Part shown: positions 9,794-18,155 of the stretch, piece after piece
How the letters are laid out: every line of letters starts with the position of its first letter
Numbering within the stretch: position 1 is the stretch's first letter
Source of the DNA: an uncultured Atopobium sp.
Lineage (GTDB): Bacteria; Actinomycetota; Coriobacteriia; Coriobacteriales; Atopobiaceae
Direction: 5' to 3'
Length of the DNA stretch: 50,527 bases
NCBI GenBank assembly: GCA_938028565.1
Contig: CALIZS010000036.1
Location: 1-50,527 of the forward strand
Made by a program: the position numbers and the translations under genes
Notes under the pieces: generated by a model
What the model was told of the DNA's origin: nothing
Databases searched by the model: none
What the model saw: the letters and a program-made list of their open reading frames with translations, nothing else

Positions 9794-11464
9794 ATGCTGG
9801 AAGTATCAAACATTAAAGTTCATGTTGCTCCTCTTTGTAAGCATCCTGCTAAAGAATCAAAGATAGGGTTTGACGCGCTGCTTCACGCCCTCCGAGTCTC
9901 TGCGGATGAGGTTACCTCATATGAGCTGCATAAACGCTCAATTGATGCACGTAAAAGAAACGATATTGTTCTTATCCTTACCTACCACGTACACCTTAAA
10001 GGTGGGCCTGCGGCGGAACAAAAACTCCTTAACAAAATTCAAGGCAAACCTGCGGCAAAGCATATCAAGCTTGCTGAGATAAATGCTTTTACGCTTCCCA
10101 AAGCGAAGCAACCCGCTCCCTCAGAGAATCGTCCCGTTGTTGTAGGAGCAGGATGTGCAGGCTTGTTCTGTGCGCTTACGCTTGCCAAGGCTGGTCTTAA
10201 TCCCCTGCTTATTGAGCGCGGAGATGATGCAGCACGAAGAACTGCAGCGGTAGAGCATCATAACCAAACGGGTCAGCTAGATATTGAGAGCAACATCCAA
10301 TTTGGTCTTGGTGGTGCTGGCACATTCTCTGACGGCAAGCTCAACACGGGTACTAAAAGTGCTTCTCACCGCTTTATTCTTGAGACTTTTGTTAAAGCAG
10401 GTGCACATAAAAACATTTTATGGGATGCAAAACCCCATGTAGGAAGTGATGTTCTTCCCGCTGTTGTGACCAACATTGTCACAATGATTGAAGAGGCGGG
10501 TGGAACCGTTGCATTTAGGACAAAACTCACCTCCCTAGAGCGAGCCTCAGATGGCTCTCTTTCTGCAATTCAGGTTGAGAAGACCAATCCAGACGGCTCA
10601 ACTCAAACTGAAACCATAAAGACTCGCACAATGATTCTTGCGACTGGTCACTCAAGTAGAGACACGTATGTCATGCTCAAAGACAAAGGTATTTCTATGG
10701 AGAGAAAAACCTTTGCTATGGGCGTGAGAATTGAGCATCTTCAGTCTCAAATCAATAAATCGTTGTACGGTCCCGAGGCAACCAATCCCGTACTCGGAGC
10801 GGCCCCCTACAAGCTTTCTGTTCATCTTCCCTCTGGTAGGAGTGCTTTTTCATTCTGTATGTGTCCTGGTGGCTATGTTGTTTCTGCAGCTAGCGAGAAG
10901 GACGGCGTAGTCACAAACGGCATGAGTCTGTCTGACCGCGCAGGCAAAAATGCCAACTCCGGCCTGTTAGCTAACGTCTATCCAGAAGATCTACCAGGAG
11001 ACGACGTACTTGCTGGCATTGAGCTGCAACGCTCTTGTGAGCGGGCGGCCTTTAAAGCAGGCGGTGGCGCTTATGTTGCTCCTGCTCAGCTGGTGGGTGA
11101 CTTCCTACACAAAAAAGCTTCTACTGGGCCGCGTTCGGTAAAACCAACGTATCCGCGTGGTGTTACCTGGACCTCACTTGAAGACTGTCTGCCTCCCTAC
11201 ATCCTACAAACCTTGCGAGAAGCCCTTCCAGTTATGGACAAAAAGCTTCATGGTTTTGCTCATCCCGATGCTGTGCTTACGGGTGTTGAAACAAGATCAA
11301 GCTCTCCTGTGAGAATTACCCGCGATGAAACAGGACAGAGCATTAACACACCAGGAATATGGCCTGTAGGTGAAGGCGCTGGCTATGCGGGCGGCATTAT
11401 GAGCGCTGCTGCAGATGGCATTAGAATGGCTGAGCTTGTAGTAGAGCACTACAACAACGCTTAG
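9794..11464 (+). CDS. FAD-dependent oxidoreductase (COG2509-like)
   Basis: This 556-residue protein belongs to the large uncharacterised FAD-dependent dehydrogenase family (COG2509). An N-terminal domain of about 100 residues (lacking FAD motifs, with DARKRNDIVLILTYH) precedes the Rossmann signature VVVGAGCAGLFCALTLAKAG near residue 115. FGLGGAGTFSDGKLNTGTK and a C-terminal IWPVGEGAGYAGGIMSAAAD follow, as in the family. Its ATG begins one base after the stop of the upstream flavoprotein, with GAGGG as ribosome binding site. The last four bases overlap the last four bases of the convergent uvrB gene, both stops sharing TTAG. Substrate unknown. Confidence 0.88.
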   Translation: MLEVSNIKVHVAPLCKHPAKESKIGFDALLHALRVSADEVTSYELHKRSIDARKRNDIVLILTYHVHLKGGPAAEQKLLNKIQGKPAAKHIKLAEINAFTLPKAKQPAPSENRPVVVGAGCAGLFCALTLAKAGLNPLLIERGDDAARRTAAVEHHNQTGQLDIESNIQFGLGGAGTFSDGKLNTGTKSASHRFILETFVKAGAHKNILWDAKPHVGSDVLPAVVTNIVTMIEEAGGTVAFRTKLTSLERASDGSLSAIQVEKTNPDGSTQTETIKTRTMILATGHSSRDTYVMLKDKGISMERKTFAMGVRIEHLQSQINKSLYGPEATNPVLGAAPYKLSVHLPSGRSAFSFCMCPGGYVVSAASEKDGVVTNGMSLSDRAGKNANSGLLANVYPEDLPGDDVLAGIELQRSCERAAFKAGGGAYVAPAQLVGDFLHKKASTGPRSVKPTYPRGVTWTSLEDCLPPYILQTLREALPVMDKKLHGFAHPDAVLTGVETRSSSPVRITRDETGQSINTPGIWPVGEGAGYAGGIMSAAADGIRMAELVVEHYNNA

Positions 11465-13701
11465 TGCTTACCTCTATAACGTCTGCGAGTTGCGTGAGCA
11501 CTGCCCTTTCTAGCTCCTGTTTTAAGCCTCTTTATAACATCATCTGATGTAGTGCCTTCAAGCTGGCTTCTAATGGCTACAATCTGATCTCTGAGCTCTG
11601 CTGCATGTTCATAATCCATTGACGCAGAAGCTTCTGCCATCTCTGCTTCCATACCAGAAAGCATAGCCTCAACCTCTGAGCGCGGAAGATTTTGAAGCTC
11701 TTCAGCAAGCAATTCTGCAGGCATCTCAAGAATTGATTCTTGCTTTTCTTCAAGCGAATCTTCGTCATCAGAAGCGGTATAGAACTCTCCGTTTTTGCGC
11801 TTACGCTTATCAACGTTTTCTGAAGCTTCAGCAATAAAGCCTGCAATATCCGTAATGGATTTCTTAACGGTCTTAGGTACAATACCGTGCTCTTTGTTAA
11901 ATGCTTCCTGTATTTCTCGGCGCCTTTTTGTCTCATCTATAGCAATGCGCATAGAATCAGTGATTTTATCGGCATACATAATGACCTGGCCAGAAGCGTT
12001 TCTTGCCGCTCTGCCCATAGTCTGAATAAGAGACCTTCTGTTTCTTAAGAAGCCCTCTTTATCGGTATCAAGAATTGCCACGAGAGAAACCTCTGGAATA
12101 TCAAGTCCTTCTCGCAAAAGGTTAATTCCAACCAGTACGTCAATCTTTCCCTGGCGCAAATCTCTAATGATTTCTACGCGGTCAAGCGTAGCGGTATCCG
12201 AGTGCATATAATTGACTTTAATGCCCTCATCTAGCAGGTGATCTGTAAGATCTTCTGCCATTCTTTTAGTAAGCGTAGTAACAAGAACACGCTCTTTTTT
12301 TGCCACTCTCTCTTTGACCTCTGAAATAAGATCATCAATCTGACCTCTTACTGGTCTGACATCAATCTTTGGATCGAGAAGGCCAGTTGGACGAATAATC
12401 TGCTCAACCTGTTGCTGGGCAACCGTCTCTTCGTAGTCTCCAGGAGTTGCAGAGACGTAAATAAACTGTGGAATACGTCCCTCAAATTCGTCAAATCTGA
12501 GTGGCCTGTTATCAAGAGCAGAAGGAAGTCTAAATCCGTGATCTACCAGCGTAACCTTACGAGACCTATCACCCTCATACATACCTCTAATTTGAGGAAC
12601 AGTAACGTGAGACTCATCGATGATGCAAATCATATCTTTAGGGAAATAATCAATAAGCGTATAGGGAGGCTCACCTGGGGCTCGCCCATCTAAATGGCGC
12701 GAGTAGTTCTCAATACCATTGCAATAACCCATAGTCTCAAGCATCTCTAGATCATAGTTTGTCCTCTGAGCAAGACGCTGAGCTTCTAGTAATTTATCGT
12801 TTTCTTTGAGCTCTTTAACACGAGCTTCCATCTCTTCCGAGATGGTTGTAAGAGCATGGGTAATCTTTGGACGCTCAGTAACGTAGTGAGATGCTGGCCA
12901 AATTGGAATAGCATCAAACTCTCTAAGCACTTCTCCCGTTACATTGCTAACCTCTGAAATACTTTCTACTTCATCACCAAAGAACTCAATACGCAGCGGA
13001 TTTTCTGCATACGGCGGAAACACATCAACAACGTCTCCACGAACCCTAAACATACCGCGCTGAAGATCGTAATCATTTCTATCGTACTGGACATCAATAA
13101 GATCTTTAATAAAATCATCGCGCTCAAGAGGAACGGATTTATCTACATTAGGTGCAAGACCTGCATAATCTTGAGGGCTGCCAATACCATATATACACGA
13201 TACAGATGCAACTACAATGACATCTCGTCTAGATAGAAGCGATGAAGTTGCCTGGTGACGGAGCTTCTCTACCTCTTCGTTGATGGAAGCATCTTTTTCT
13301 ATGTACGTATCAGACTGCGGAACATACGCTTCTGGCTGGTAGTAGTCATAGTACGAGACAAAGTACACAACAGCGTTGTTAGGAAAGAGCTCCTTCATCT
13401 CTGAAGCAACCTGTGCAGCTAGTGTTTTATTGGGCTCCATAATAAGCGTGGGGCGGTTGAGCTTCTCGATAGTTTTAGCCATAGAGAAGGTCTTACCCGA
13501 ACCCGTAACACCTAAGAGCGTCTGGTACCTGAGCCCGTCTTCAATTCCTTGGGCAAGCTTTTCTATTGCCTGTGGCTGATCACCTGCGGGTTCAAAAGGA
13601 GATACTACCTGAAGCTTCTCTTCTCCTGCTTCACGACCAAATCGGCGCAGTTCAGCACCTATATATTCTTTATGTTGATCTTCAGCATGAGATGCATCCA
13701 T
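11461..13701 (-). CDS. uvrB: UvrABC system protein B (excinuclease helicase-like subunit)
   Basis: UvrB verifies damage delivered by UvrA and recruits UvrC. The protein is 746 residues, longer than the usual 660-700. It has about 35 extra N-terminal residues before FEPAGDQPQAIEKL, and an acidic linker (DDEDSLEEKQE) before the C-terminal UVR motif. Walker A GVTGSGKT is near residue 65. The beta-hairpin YYDYYQPEAYVPQ, the Walker B-like IIDESHVTVPQ and helicase motifs QTMGRAARN are all present. A basic tail (TRRRYRGKH) ends it. It is single-gene and divergent from the TPR gene, with a LexA-like box upstream. Identity is certain; the extensions look like lineage-specific additions. Confidence 0.97.
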   Translation of the reverse strand: MDASHAEDQHKEYIGAELRRFGREAGEEKLQVVSPFEPAGDQPQAIEKLAQGIEDGLRYQTLLGVTGSGKTFSMAKTIEKLNRPTLIMEPNKTLAAQVASEMKELFPNNAVVYFVSYYDYYQPEAYVPQSDTYIEKDASINEEVEKLRHQATSSLLSRRDVIVVASVSCIYGIGSPQDYAGLAPNVDKSVPLERDDFIKDLIDVQYDRNDYDLQRGMFRVRGDVVDVFPPYAENPLRIEFFGDEVESISEVSNVTGEVLREFDAIPIWPASHYVTERPKITHALTTISEEMEARVKELKENDKLLEAQRLAQRTNYDLEMLETMGYCNGIENYSRHLDGRAPGEPPYTLIDYFPKDMICIIDESHVTVPQIRGMYEGDRSRKVTLVDHGFRLPSALDNRPLRFDEFEGRIPQFIYVSATPGDYEETVAQQQVEQIIRPTGLLDPKIDVRPVRGQIDDLISEVKERVAKKERVLVTTLTKRMAEDLTDHLLDEGIKVNYMHSDTATLDRVEIIRDLRQGKIDVLVGINLLREGLDIPEVSLVAILDTDKEGFLRNRRSLIQTMGRAARNASGQVIMYADKITDSMRIAIDETKRRREIQEAFNKEHGIVPKTVKKSITDIAGFIAEASENVDKRKRKNGEFYTASDDEDSLEEKQESILEMPAELLAEELQNLPRSEVEAMLSGMEAEMAEASASMDYEHAAELRDQIVAIRSQLEGTTSDDVIKRLKTGARKGSAHATRRRYRGKH

Positions 13702-13726
13702 GAGATTCTCCTTTTCTTGTAAAAGT

Positions 13727-13732
13727 AGTATA
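13727..13732 (-). promoter_or_regulatory. Candidate -10 element of uvrB
   Basis: On the minus strand TATACT lies 26 bases upstream of the uvrB ATG, which is preceded by an AAAGGAG ribosome binding site. The LexA-like box sits about 18 bases further upstream, where a -35 element would be. No good -35 consensus is visible. Confidence 0.5.
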
Positions 13733-13749
13733 CCCCACTTCTCAAAAAT

Positions 13750-13763
13750 GAAACACTTGTTCT
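13750..13763 (-). promoter_or_regulatory. LexA/DinR-like SOS box upstream of uvrB
   Basis: On the minus strand AGAACAAGTGTTTC fits the Gram-positive LexA (DinR) consensus CGAACRNRYGTTYC at every position except the first base. It overlaps the -35 region of the predicted uvrB promoter, the expected place for SOS repression. The lexA gene itself is not in the window. Confidence 0.55.
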
Positions 13764-13877
13764 ATACTATTTATAAATTGCAGTATAGTTTCAAAGTGTG
13801 ACGGGTACTAAATAAAGTACCTATATGCGTTAAACTAGCATTTAAATAAACAAGTTACATCAGATAAGGGAGATACC

Positions 13878-15962
13878 TTGGGCGTCTCAGATCTTTTCTC
13901 GCTAAATAAAGCTTCAAAGCAACCTCAGGGTTCTACCCTAGAGAAGATTTTGCTGCGCTCAAATAATGTCATTGCCGCTCTTAAAGACCTTGTTGCAAAC
14001 AATCAGATTGCAGAGGCTAGTCTTCAAGAGATGCTAATGCGCTCTAAAAATCTCGAGAATACCAATCTGCCCAAGGGCGATGTTCATAAGCTGGACAGAA
14101 CGGGTCGCTGGTGGTTCAACGCTAACACACTGGAGTGCGCACCAGAAGAGTACGATGCTTTTATTGCAACAGAAGCAATCCTCAACATTTCACAAGATGT
14201 TGAAGCCCTAAAGAATACACATGCTTCTGAGACAGATCTTCAGCTTGTTCGTACTACCCTCTCGCAGGTAGCAAGTCTCATGCCCAAGTCAGCTTCTCTT
14301 TCTGAGCAAGTTGCTCCTTTTAGCTGTAACGCAGACGGTAACTCGGACTGGATGAAGCGTCTCTGGTTTGCCAACTATGTTGAGAACACGCCATTCCCTT
14401 TTAGGATGGTGTATAACTTCTCCTACAATCCACAACTTGATATTTTGGTATTTGAGTTCTTTGTAGCTCGTCCTCGCTGCTTTAGTTTCTTATCCGCAGA
14501 AAAGGCAGAGCAAATTGCAGCGGCGCGCGCTTACGCACTGCGTACGTCTCTTTGCGTGGCTCGCATGGCACTTCAAAGCTGCAAAATCTCTCGCGTCTGC
14601 ATCAACGGCAGCTTACGCGGAGAAGAACGCATTGTCCTATCTATGGACTTAAACGAGGCTGCCCTTGCTCGCCTCCTGCCTACTGCAGCAAACACTCAAA
14701 TTGACGGCAACAGCTTCCCACAAGATCCAGCACTCAGGGTGTCTTTTGACCCTGAAGGTTGGTTTAGCGAGGTTGAGCCTTTTATGAAGCCAACGGATGA
14801 GTGGGTTTCTCCTCGTAGCTTTTTCGAAATGCCAGACCTGTCTGATCGCCCCTGCTCGCCAGCAGTTACTGCTGTTTGTGGAGCTCAAAAGGTGAGCGAC
14901 CTTGGCTACTCTGAGGCATCTCATCGCATCAGACTTTGGAACACCACTCTCAACAACATTCCAAAAGATGCCTCTACCGCAGATGCAGTTGGTAAATTTG
15001 AGGAAGCAAAAGCTTCAACTTCTGATATTTACGCCATTGAAGGCTTTGATAGAGTCATCCATGGCCTGGTTGAGGGTACCATCGATTTCTCGGACAGAAG
15101 GTCTATGGCCGAGAAATTCCTCTTTGGTTCGCCTTTGCAAAAAACGCTTCAATCCATAAATAACATCATGGATGGAGAGCCAGATGCAGACGCTCTAGAA
15201 AAGGTGCTTACAGAGCTTGAGTCTCAGGTTTCACCAACCCTTGATATGGGTCTGTATCTGGATGACTCTGATTCTATCTATAGATATTTTGATTCCCTCT
15301 CAGAGCGCGTAGCTTATAACCTTGCATTCCCCAATGAGCCAAGAAAACTGGTGCTTATTCCAGACACCTATTTTATGTCTTTAGCAAGAATGGCTCGCGC
15401 CTACAACCTGCTTGAACAGCCAGAAAAAGCAGAACGCTATGCCCAAGAAGCCCATAGAATTTCTCCTTTGGGAATTGATGCAACGCTGCTATTGGTAAGA
15501 ACATTAGAAGACCAGTCAAAAGTCTTTGAGGCTGCAAAGCTTCTCAAAGACCTTATCGCACATATTTTCTCCAGCTCAGATGTTGCTCTGGTGTACTATC
15601 GCCTGGCCTATATGGAGTGGAAGCTAGGACGCTCTGACCTTTGCGCAGCTTGCTATCAAATGGCAATGATCATTGGCGGAAGTGTTGCTCAGCCTGCAAA
15701 AGAAGAGCTTGAAGACCTTCTCAAGGCAGACGCTTCTGTTAAGAAACTAGATACCCCTCAAGAGGTCTTCTCGTTCCTTAAGCAAAATGGTGTTCCTGTC
15801 TTTGACCAGAAGGCTGTGTTTAACAAGGCAGTTGCTATTGGCAGCGCATGTGTTAACGATGGCATTTATTGTGTTGGCCAAAACATGCTCAAGAATTGCC
15901 TTGAAATTACCTTTGACGATGCAGCTGCCAAGGTAGAGAGTTCACTAAGGACACCCTTCTAG
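13878..15962 (+). CDS. Uncharacterised protein with C-terminal tetratricopeptide-like repeats
   Basis: A 694-residue soluble protein I cannot assign to a named family. The first 100 residues are helical and polar. A middle portion (roughly 150-300) is rich in cysteine and aromatic residues (LVFEFFVARPRCFSFLSAEKA). Residues about 490-630 show TPR-like helical pairs (LARMARAYNLLEQPEKAERYAQEAHRISP, quoted in part). No signal peptide or membrane segment is visible. The start is TTG with an AAGGGAGA ribosome binding site at 13866-13873; no ATG fits better. It is divergent from uvrB and convergent with coaE, so it is probably monocistronic. TPRs suggest a protein-protein interaction role; anything more would be a guess. 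Confidence 0.8.
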   Translation: MGVSDLFSLNKASKQPQGSTLEKILLRSNNVIAALKDLVANNQIAEASLQEMLMRSKNLENTNLPKGDVHKLDRTGRWWFNANTLECAPEEYDAFIATEAILNISQDVEALKNTHASETDLQLVRTTLSQVASLMPKSASLSEQVAPFSCNADGNSDWMKRLWFANYVENTPFPFRMVYNFSYNPQLDILVFEFFVARPRCFSFLSAEKAEQIAAARAYALRTSLCVARMALQSCKISRVCINGSLRGEERIVLSMDLNEAALARLLPTAANTQIDGNSFPQDPALRVSFDPEGWFSEVEPFMKPTDEWVSPRSFFEMPDLSDRPCSPAVTAVCGAQKVSDLGYSEASHRIRLWNTTLNNIPKDASTADAVGKFEEAKASTSDIYAIEGFDRVIHGLVEGTIDFSDRRSMAEKFLFGSPLQKTLQSINNIMDGEPDADALEKVLTELESQVSPTLDMGLYLDDSDSIYRYFDSLSERVAYNLAFPNEPRKLVLIPDTYFMSLARMARAYNLLEQPEKAERYAQEAHRISPLGIDATLLLVRTLEDQSKVFEAAKLLKDLIAHIFSSSDVALVYYRLAYMEWKLGRSDLCAACYQMAMIIGGSVAQPAKEELEDLLKADASVKKLDTPQEVFSFLKQNGVPVFDQKAVFNKAVAIGSACVNDGIYCVGQNMLKNCLEITFDDAAAKVESSLRTPF

Positions 15963-15985
15963 AGGCCGCGCACGAAAGCTATAAC

Positions 15986-16600
15986 TTATTGCTCTGAATG
16001 CTGGTTAAACCGAGCGTTTAACCAAAGCTCTACCTGTGCTTTAAGATCATCAAGGCCCTCAGAGTTTACAAACACTGTATCCGCCTGATTACGTAAATAC
16101 GTATCGGAAGGCTGATGCGCTATACGCTGCTCAAACTCTTGACGAGAAGATCCTCGCTGTTCAGCGCGTTCTGCTCTCAGTTCCAAAGGCGCTACAACAA
16201 CGACAACTTCATCAACCAGCTCAAGCAAGTCTTCAACGCGGTCAAGCAGCGGAACCTCTACAAAGCAGAACTGAGCATCTGCAGCAGGAGCCTCTTTTGT
16301 AAGGAATTGACGCATATATTCCCTGATAAAAGGCATCTCAAGCTCTTCTAAGAGCTCAGCAGACTCTCTAGTGGCAAAAGCCCTACGACCAAGCTCTCGC
16401 CTATTAATCTCATGAGTAACGGGTTCCAACAAATCGTTACCAAAAGCCTCTGCCACACGATACGTACACTCGCATCCAGGTCTCAGAAGTCTACGAGAAA
16501 CCTCATCAAGGTCAAAGCGCAGACCACCTGCTGCTTCAAACATTTTAGAAACAGTTGATTTACCAGACGCCATTCCACCGGCGAGAATTACCTTGTACAT
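15986..16600 (-). CDS. coaE: Dephospho-CoA kinase
   Basis: CoaE phosphorylates dephospho-CoA, the last step of coenzyme A synthesis. The protein has 204 residues from the preferred start. The P-loop ILAGGMASGKSTVSKMF lies at the N terminus, followed by LDEVSRRLLRPG, FVEVPLLD and a C-terminal ELRAERAEQRG (LID region). The ATG at 16600 is preferred over a GTG at 16609 because TAGGAG is well spaced from the ATG but almost touches the GTG. It starts 11 bases after the stop of the ABC ATPase gene, so it is probably the last gene of the ABC operon. In many actinobacteria coaE follows rpsA; here it does not. Confidence 0.9.
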   Translation of the reverse strand: MYKVILAGGMASGKSTVSKMFEAAGGLRFDLDEVSRRLLRPGCECTYRVAEAFGNDLLEPVTHEINRRELGRRAFATRESAELLEELEMPFIREYMRQFLTKEAPAADAQFCFVEVPLLDRVEDLLELVDEVVVVVAPLELRAERAEQRGSSRQEFEQRIAHQPSDTYLRNQADTVFVNSEGLDDLKAQVELWLNARFNQHSEQ

Positions 16601-16611
16601 GTAGTTCACTC

Positions 16612-17241
16612 CTATAACTGCAGTGCTGTATAAGAGCCTAGCAGTTTTACTTCTTCAGGAGTATGAGTTACCCAAATTACAACTTTTGATTCAATGAACG
16701 GTTTGACAGAGGCAATAACCTGCTGCTTAAGCGCTTCATCTAATCCCTTGAGCGGCTCATCAAAGAGCAAGATGTCTGCATCTGCAAAGAGTGTGCGTAA
16801 AAGAGCAACGCGTCTCTTTTGACCACCGGAAAGCTCAGAGATAGGCTTGTTTTCTGTTCCTTCCAGTCCCACCCCACAAAGCGCCTCTTTAATACGCTTT
16901 CGGGCGCTTAGTTTTTGCTCCTTTGAATACAACGGTATAGCAAGCATGATATTTGCCATAACACTCAAGTTTTCTAGCAGTCTATCTTCCTGAAACATCA
17001 TGACCGTTTTAGCGTCAGGCGATTTAAGCACTGTGCCTGAATCAGCCACTTCAAGACCGCAAATAATACGAAGAAGTGTTGTTTTACCTGCTCCAGAGGG
17101 CTCAGAGAGTACGTACACTCCCCGCTCAAACTTGTAGGAAAAATCATCAAGCACAACCGTATTACCAAACGATTTAGTGATATTTTTTACCTCAAGCAAC
17201 TGCCCAGATGTGTGCGCGTAATTTGTTGTATTCATGTTCAT
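16612..17241 (-). CDS. ABC transporter ATP-binding protein (NitT/SsuB-like)
   Basis: A 209-residue ATPase of the nitrate/sulfonate/taurine importer type. The signature LSGGQKRRVALLRT and Walker B ILLFDEP are normal. Walker A reads LSEPSGAGKTTLL: the first conserved glycine of GxxxxGK[ST] is a glutamate, which the bases support (GAG CCC TCT GGA). The ATG at 17241 overlaps the permease stop (ATGA); the open frame extends 32 codons further upstream inside the permease gene, but that extension is not credible. The protein is short for the family (about 240-260). It pairs with the permease and the binding lipoprotein upstream. Substrate unassigned. Confidence 0.85.
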   Translation of the reverse strand: MNMNTTNYAHTSGQLLEVKNITKSFGNTVVLDDFSYKFERGVYVLSEPSGAGKTTLLRIICGLEVADSGTVLKSPDAKTVMMFQEDRLLENLSVMANIMLAIPLYSKEQKLSARKRIKEALCGVGLEGTENKPISELSGGQKRRVALLRTLFADADILLFDEPLKGLDEALKQQVIASVKPFIESKVVIWVTHTPEEVKLLGSYTALQL

Positions 17242-18155
17242 GAGCAGCTCTTTTCTAACCTTGCAGCAGCCCATGAAACTAACCGCATCACGATCTTCTC
17301 GCCAAGTGCGCTCATCACAATAACCACAAGCGTCCACGCAAAAAGGGCTGGCGTATCCAAATACACTTTAGCGTTATAGAGGTGCTCGCCAATGGAGAAT
17401 GCGGGAAGGCCAATGACCTCGGCAGCAATTCCCGACTTCCAGCAAAATCCCATGGCAAGTGAGGTAGCTGTCTTAAGCGAGGGCATAAGCTGCGACAAAT
17501 AAATTGCTTTAATGCGTTGCCAATCGTGAATTTGATATACGTCGGCCATCTCAATAAGCTGCTGGTCAGTGCTGAGGAGCCCCTCAAGTACCGCAATGTA
17601 GATGATAGGAAGTGCCATCAAAAAAGAAATTGAAATTGAGAGGTAGGGCGTGCGAACCCAGATTAGTAGCAAGATGACAAACGATGCCACGGGAATTGAT
17701 TTGATTGTAGAAATAAGCGGCTCAAAAAGAATCTTAATCAGCTTGTACTTAAAACTCAAAAACGCCAGCAAGGAGCCAACTGTAAAAGCAAGTGCTCCAC
17801 CAGCAAAAATACGTAAAAGAGAAAGACCAATAGAAACCCAAAACTCGCGTAGTTGAGCTAGCGAGAAAAACGTCTGAATGGTCTGAATAGGTGAAGTTAA
17901 AACAATATCCTGATTGATGACAACCGCAGCTATCTGCCACACGACAAGCCAAAATACCAGTGCACCTAAACGTGCTCCCCAGCTAGAAGCAACTTTGCGC
18001 ACATTCGGTTTACCTTGCACGCGGCCCGCACCTTGGGTCTGACCTGCGCTTTGGGCCTGATCGTTTTTCTCGACAGAAAAATCTGCCGAGGCAGCGCCTT
18101 TCTCGGCGCCACCTCGGGCAGAAATACTAGCTTTTATGTGCGGGTTATGCGCCAA
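17238..18155 (-). CDS. ABC transporter permease (NitT/SsuC-like)
   Basis: A 305-residue inner-membrane permease with about six hydrophobic segments. The first 60 residues are a polar, Ala/Gly/Gln-rich cytoplasmic tail. The BPD_transp_1 region contains IKSIPVASFVILLLIWV and the coupling-helix segment IHDWQRIKAIYLSQLMPSL, matching SsuC/TauC/NitT permeases. Its start overlaps the end of the binding-protein gene by 11 bases and its stop overlaps the ATPase start, so the three genes are translationally coupled. Imported substrate is unknown; sulfonate, thiamine precursors or other small anions are possibilities for this family. Confidence 0.85.
   Translation of the reverse strand: MAHNPHIKASISARGGAEKGAASADFSVEKNDQAQSAGQTQGAGRVQGKPNVRKVASSWGARLGALVFWLVVWQIAAVVINQDIVLTSPIQTIQTFFSLAQLREFWVSIGLSLLRIFAGGALAFTVGSLLAFLSFKYKLIKILFEPLISTIKSIPVASFVILLLIWVRTPYLSISISFLMALPIIYIAVLEGLLSTDQQLIEMADVYQIHDWQRIKAIYLSQLMPSLKTATSLAMGFCWKSGIAAEVIGLPAFSIGEHLYNAKVYLDTPALFAWTLVVIVMSALGEKIVMRLVSWAAARLEKSCS

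Noticed and set aside
17242..17337. Upstream extension of the ABC ATPase
   Set aside because: Lies inside the permease gene; the ATGA overlap start is the natural one.
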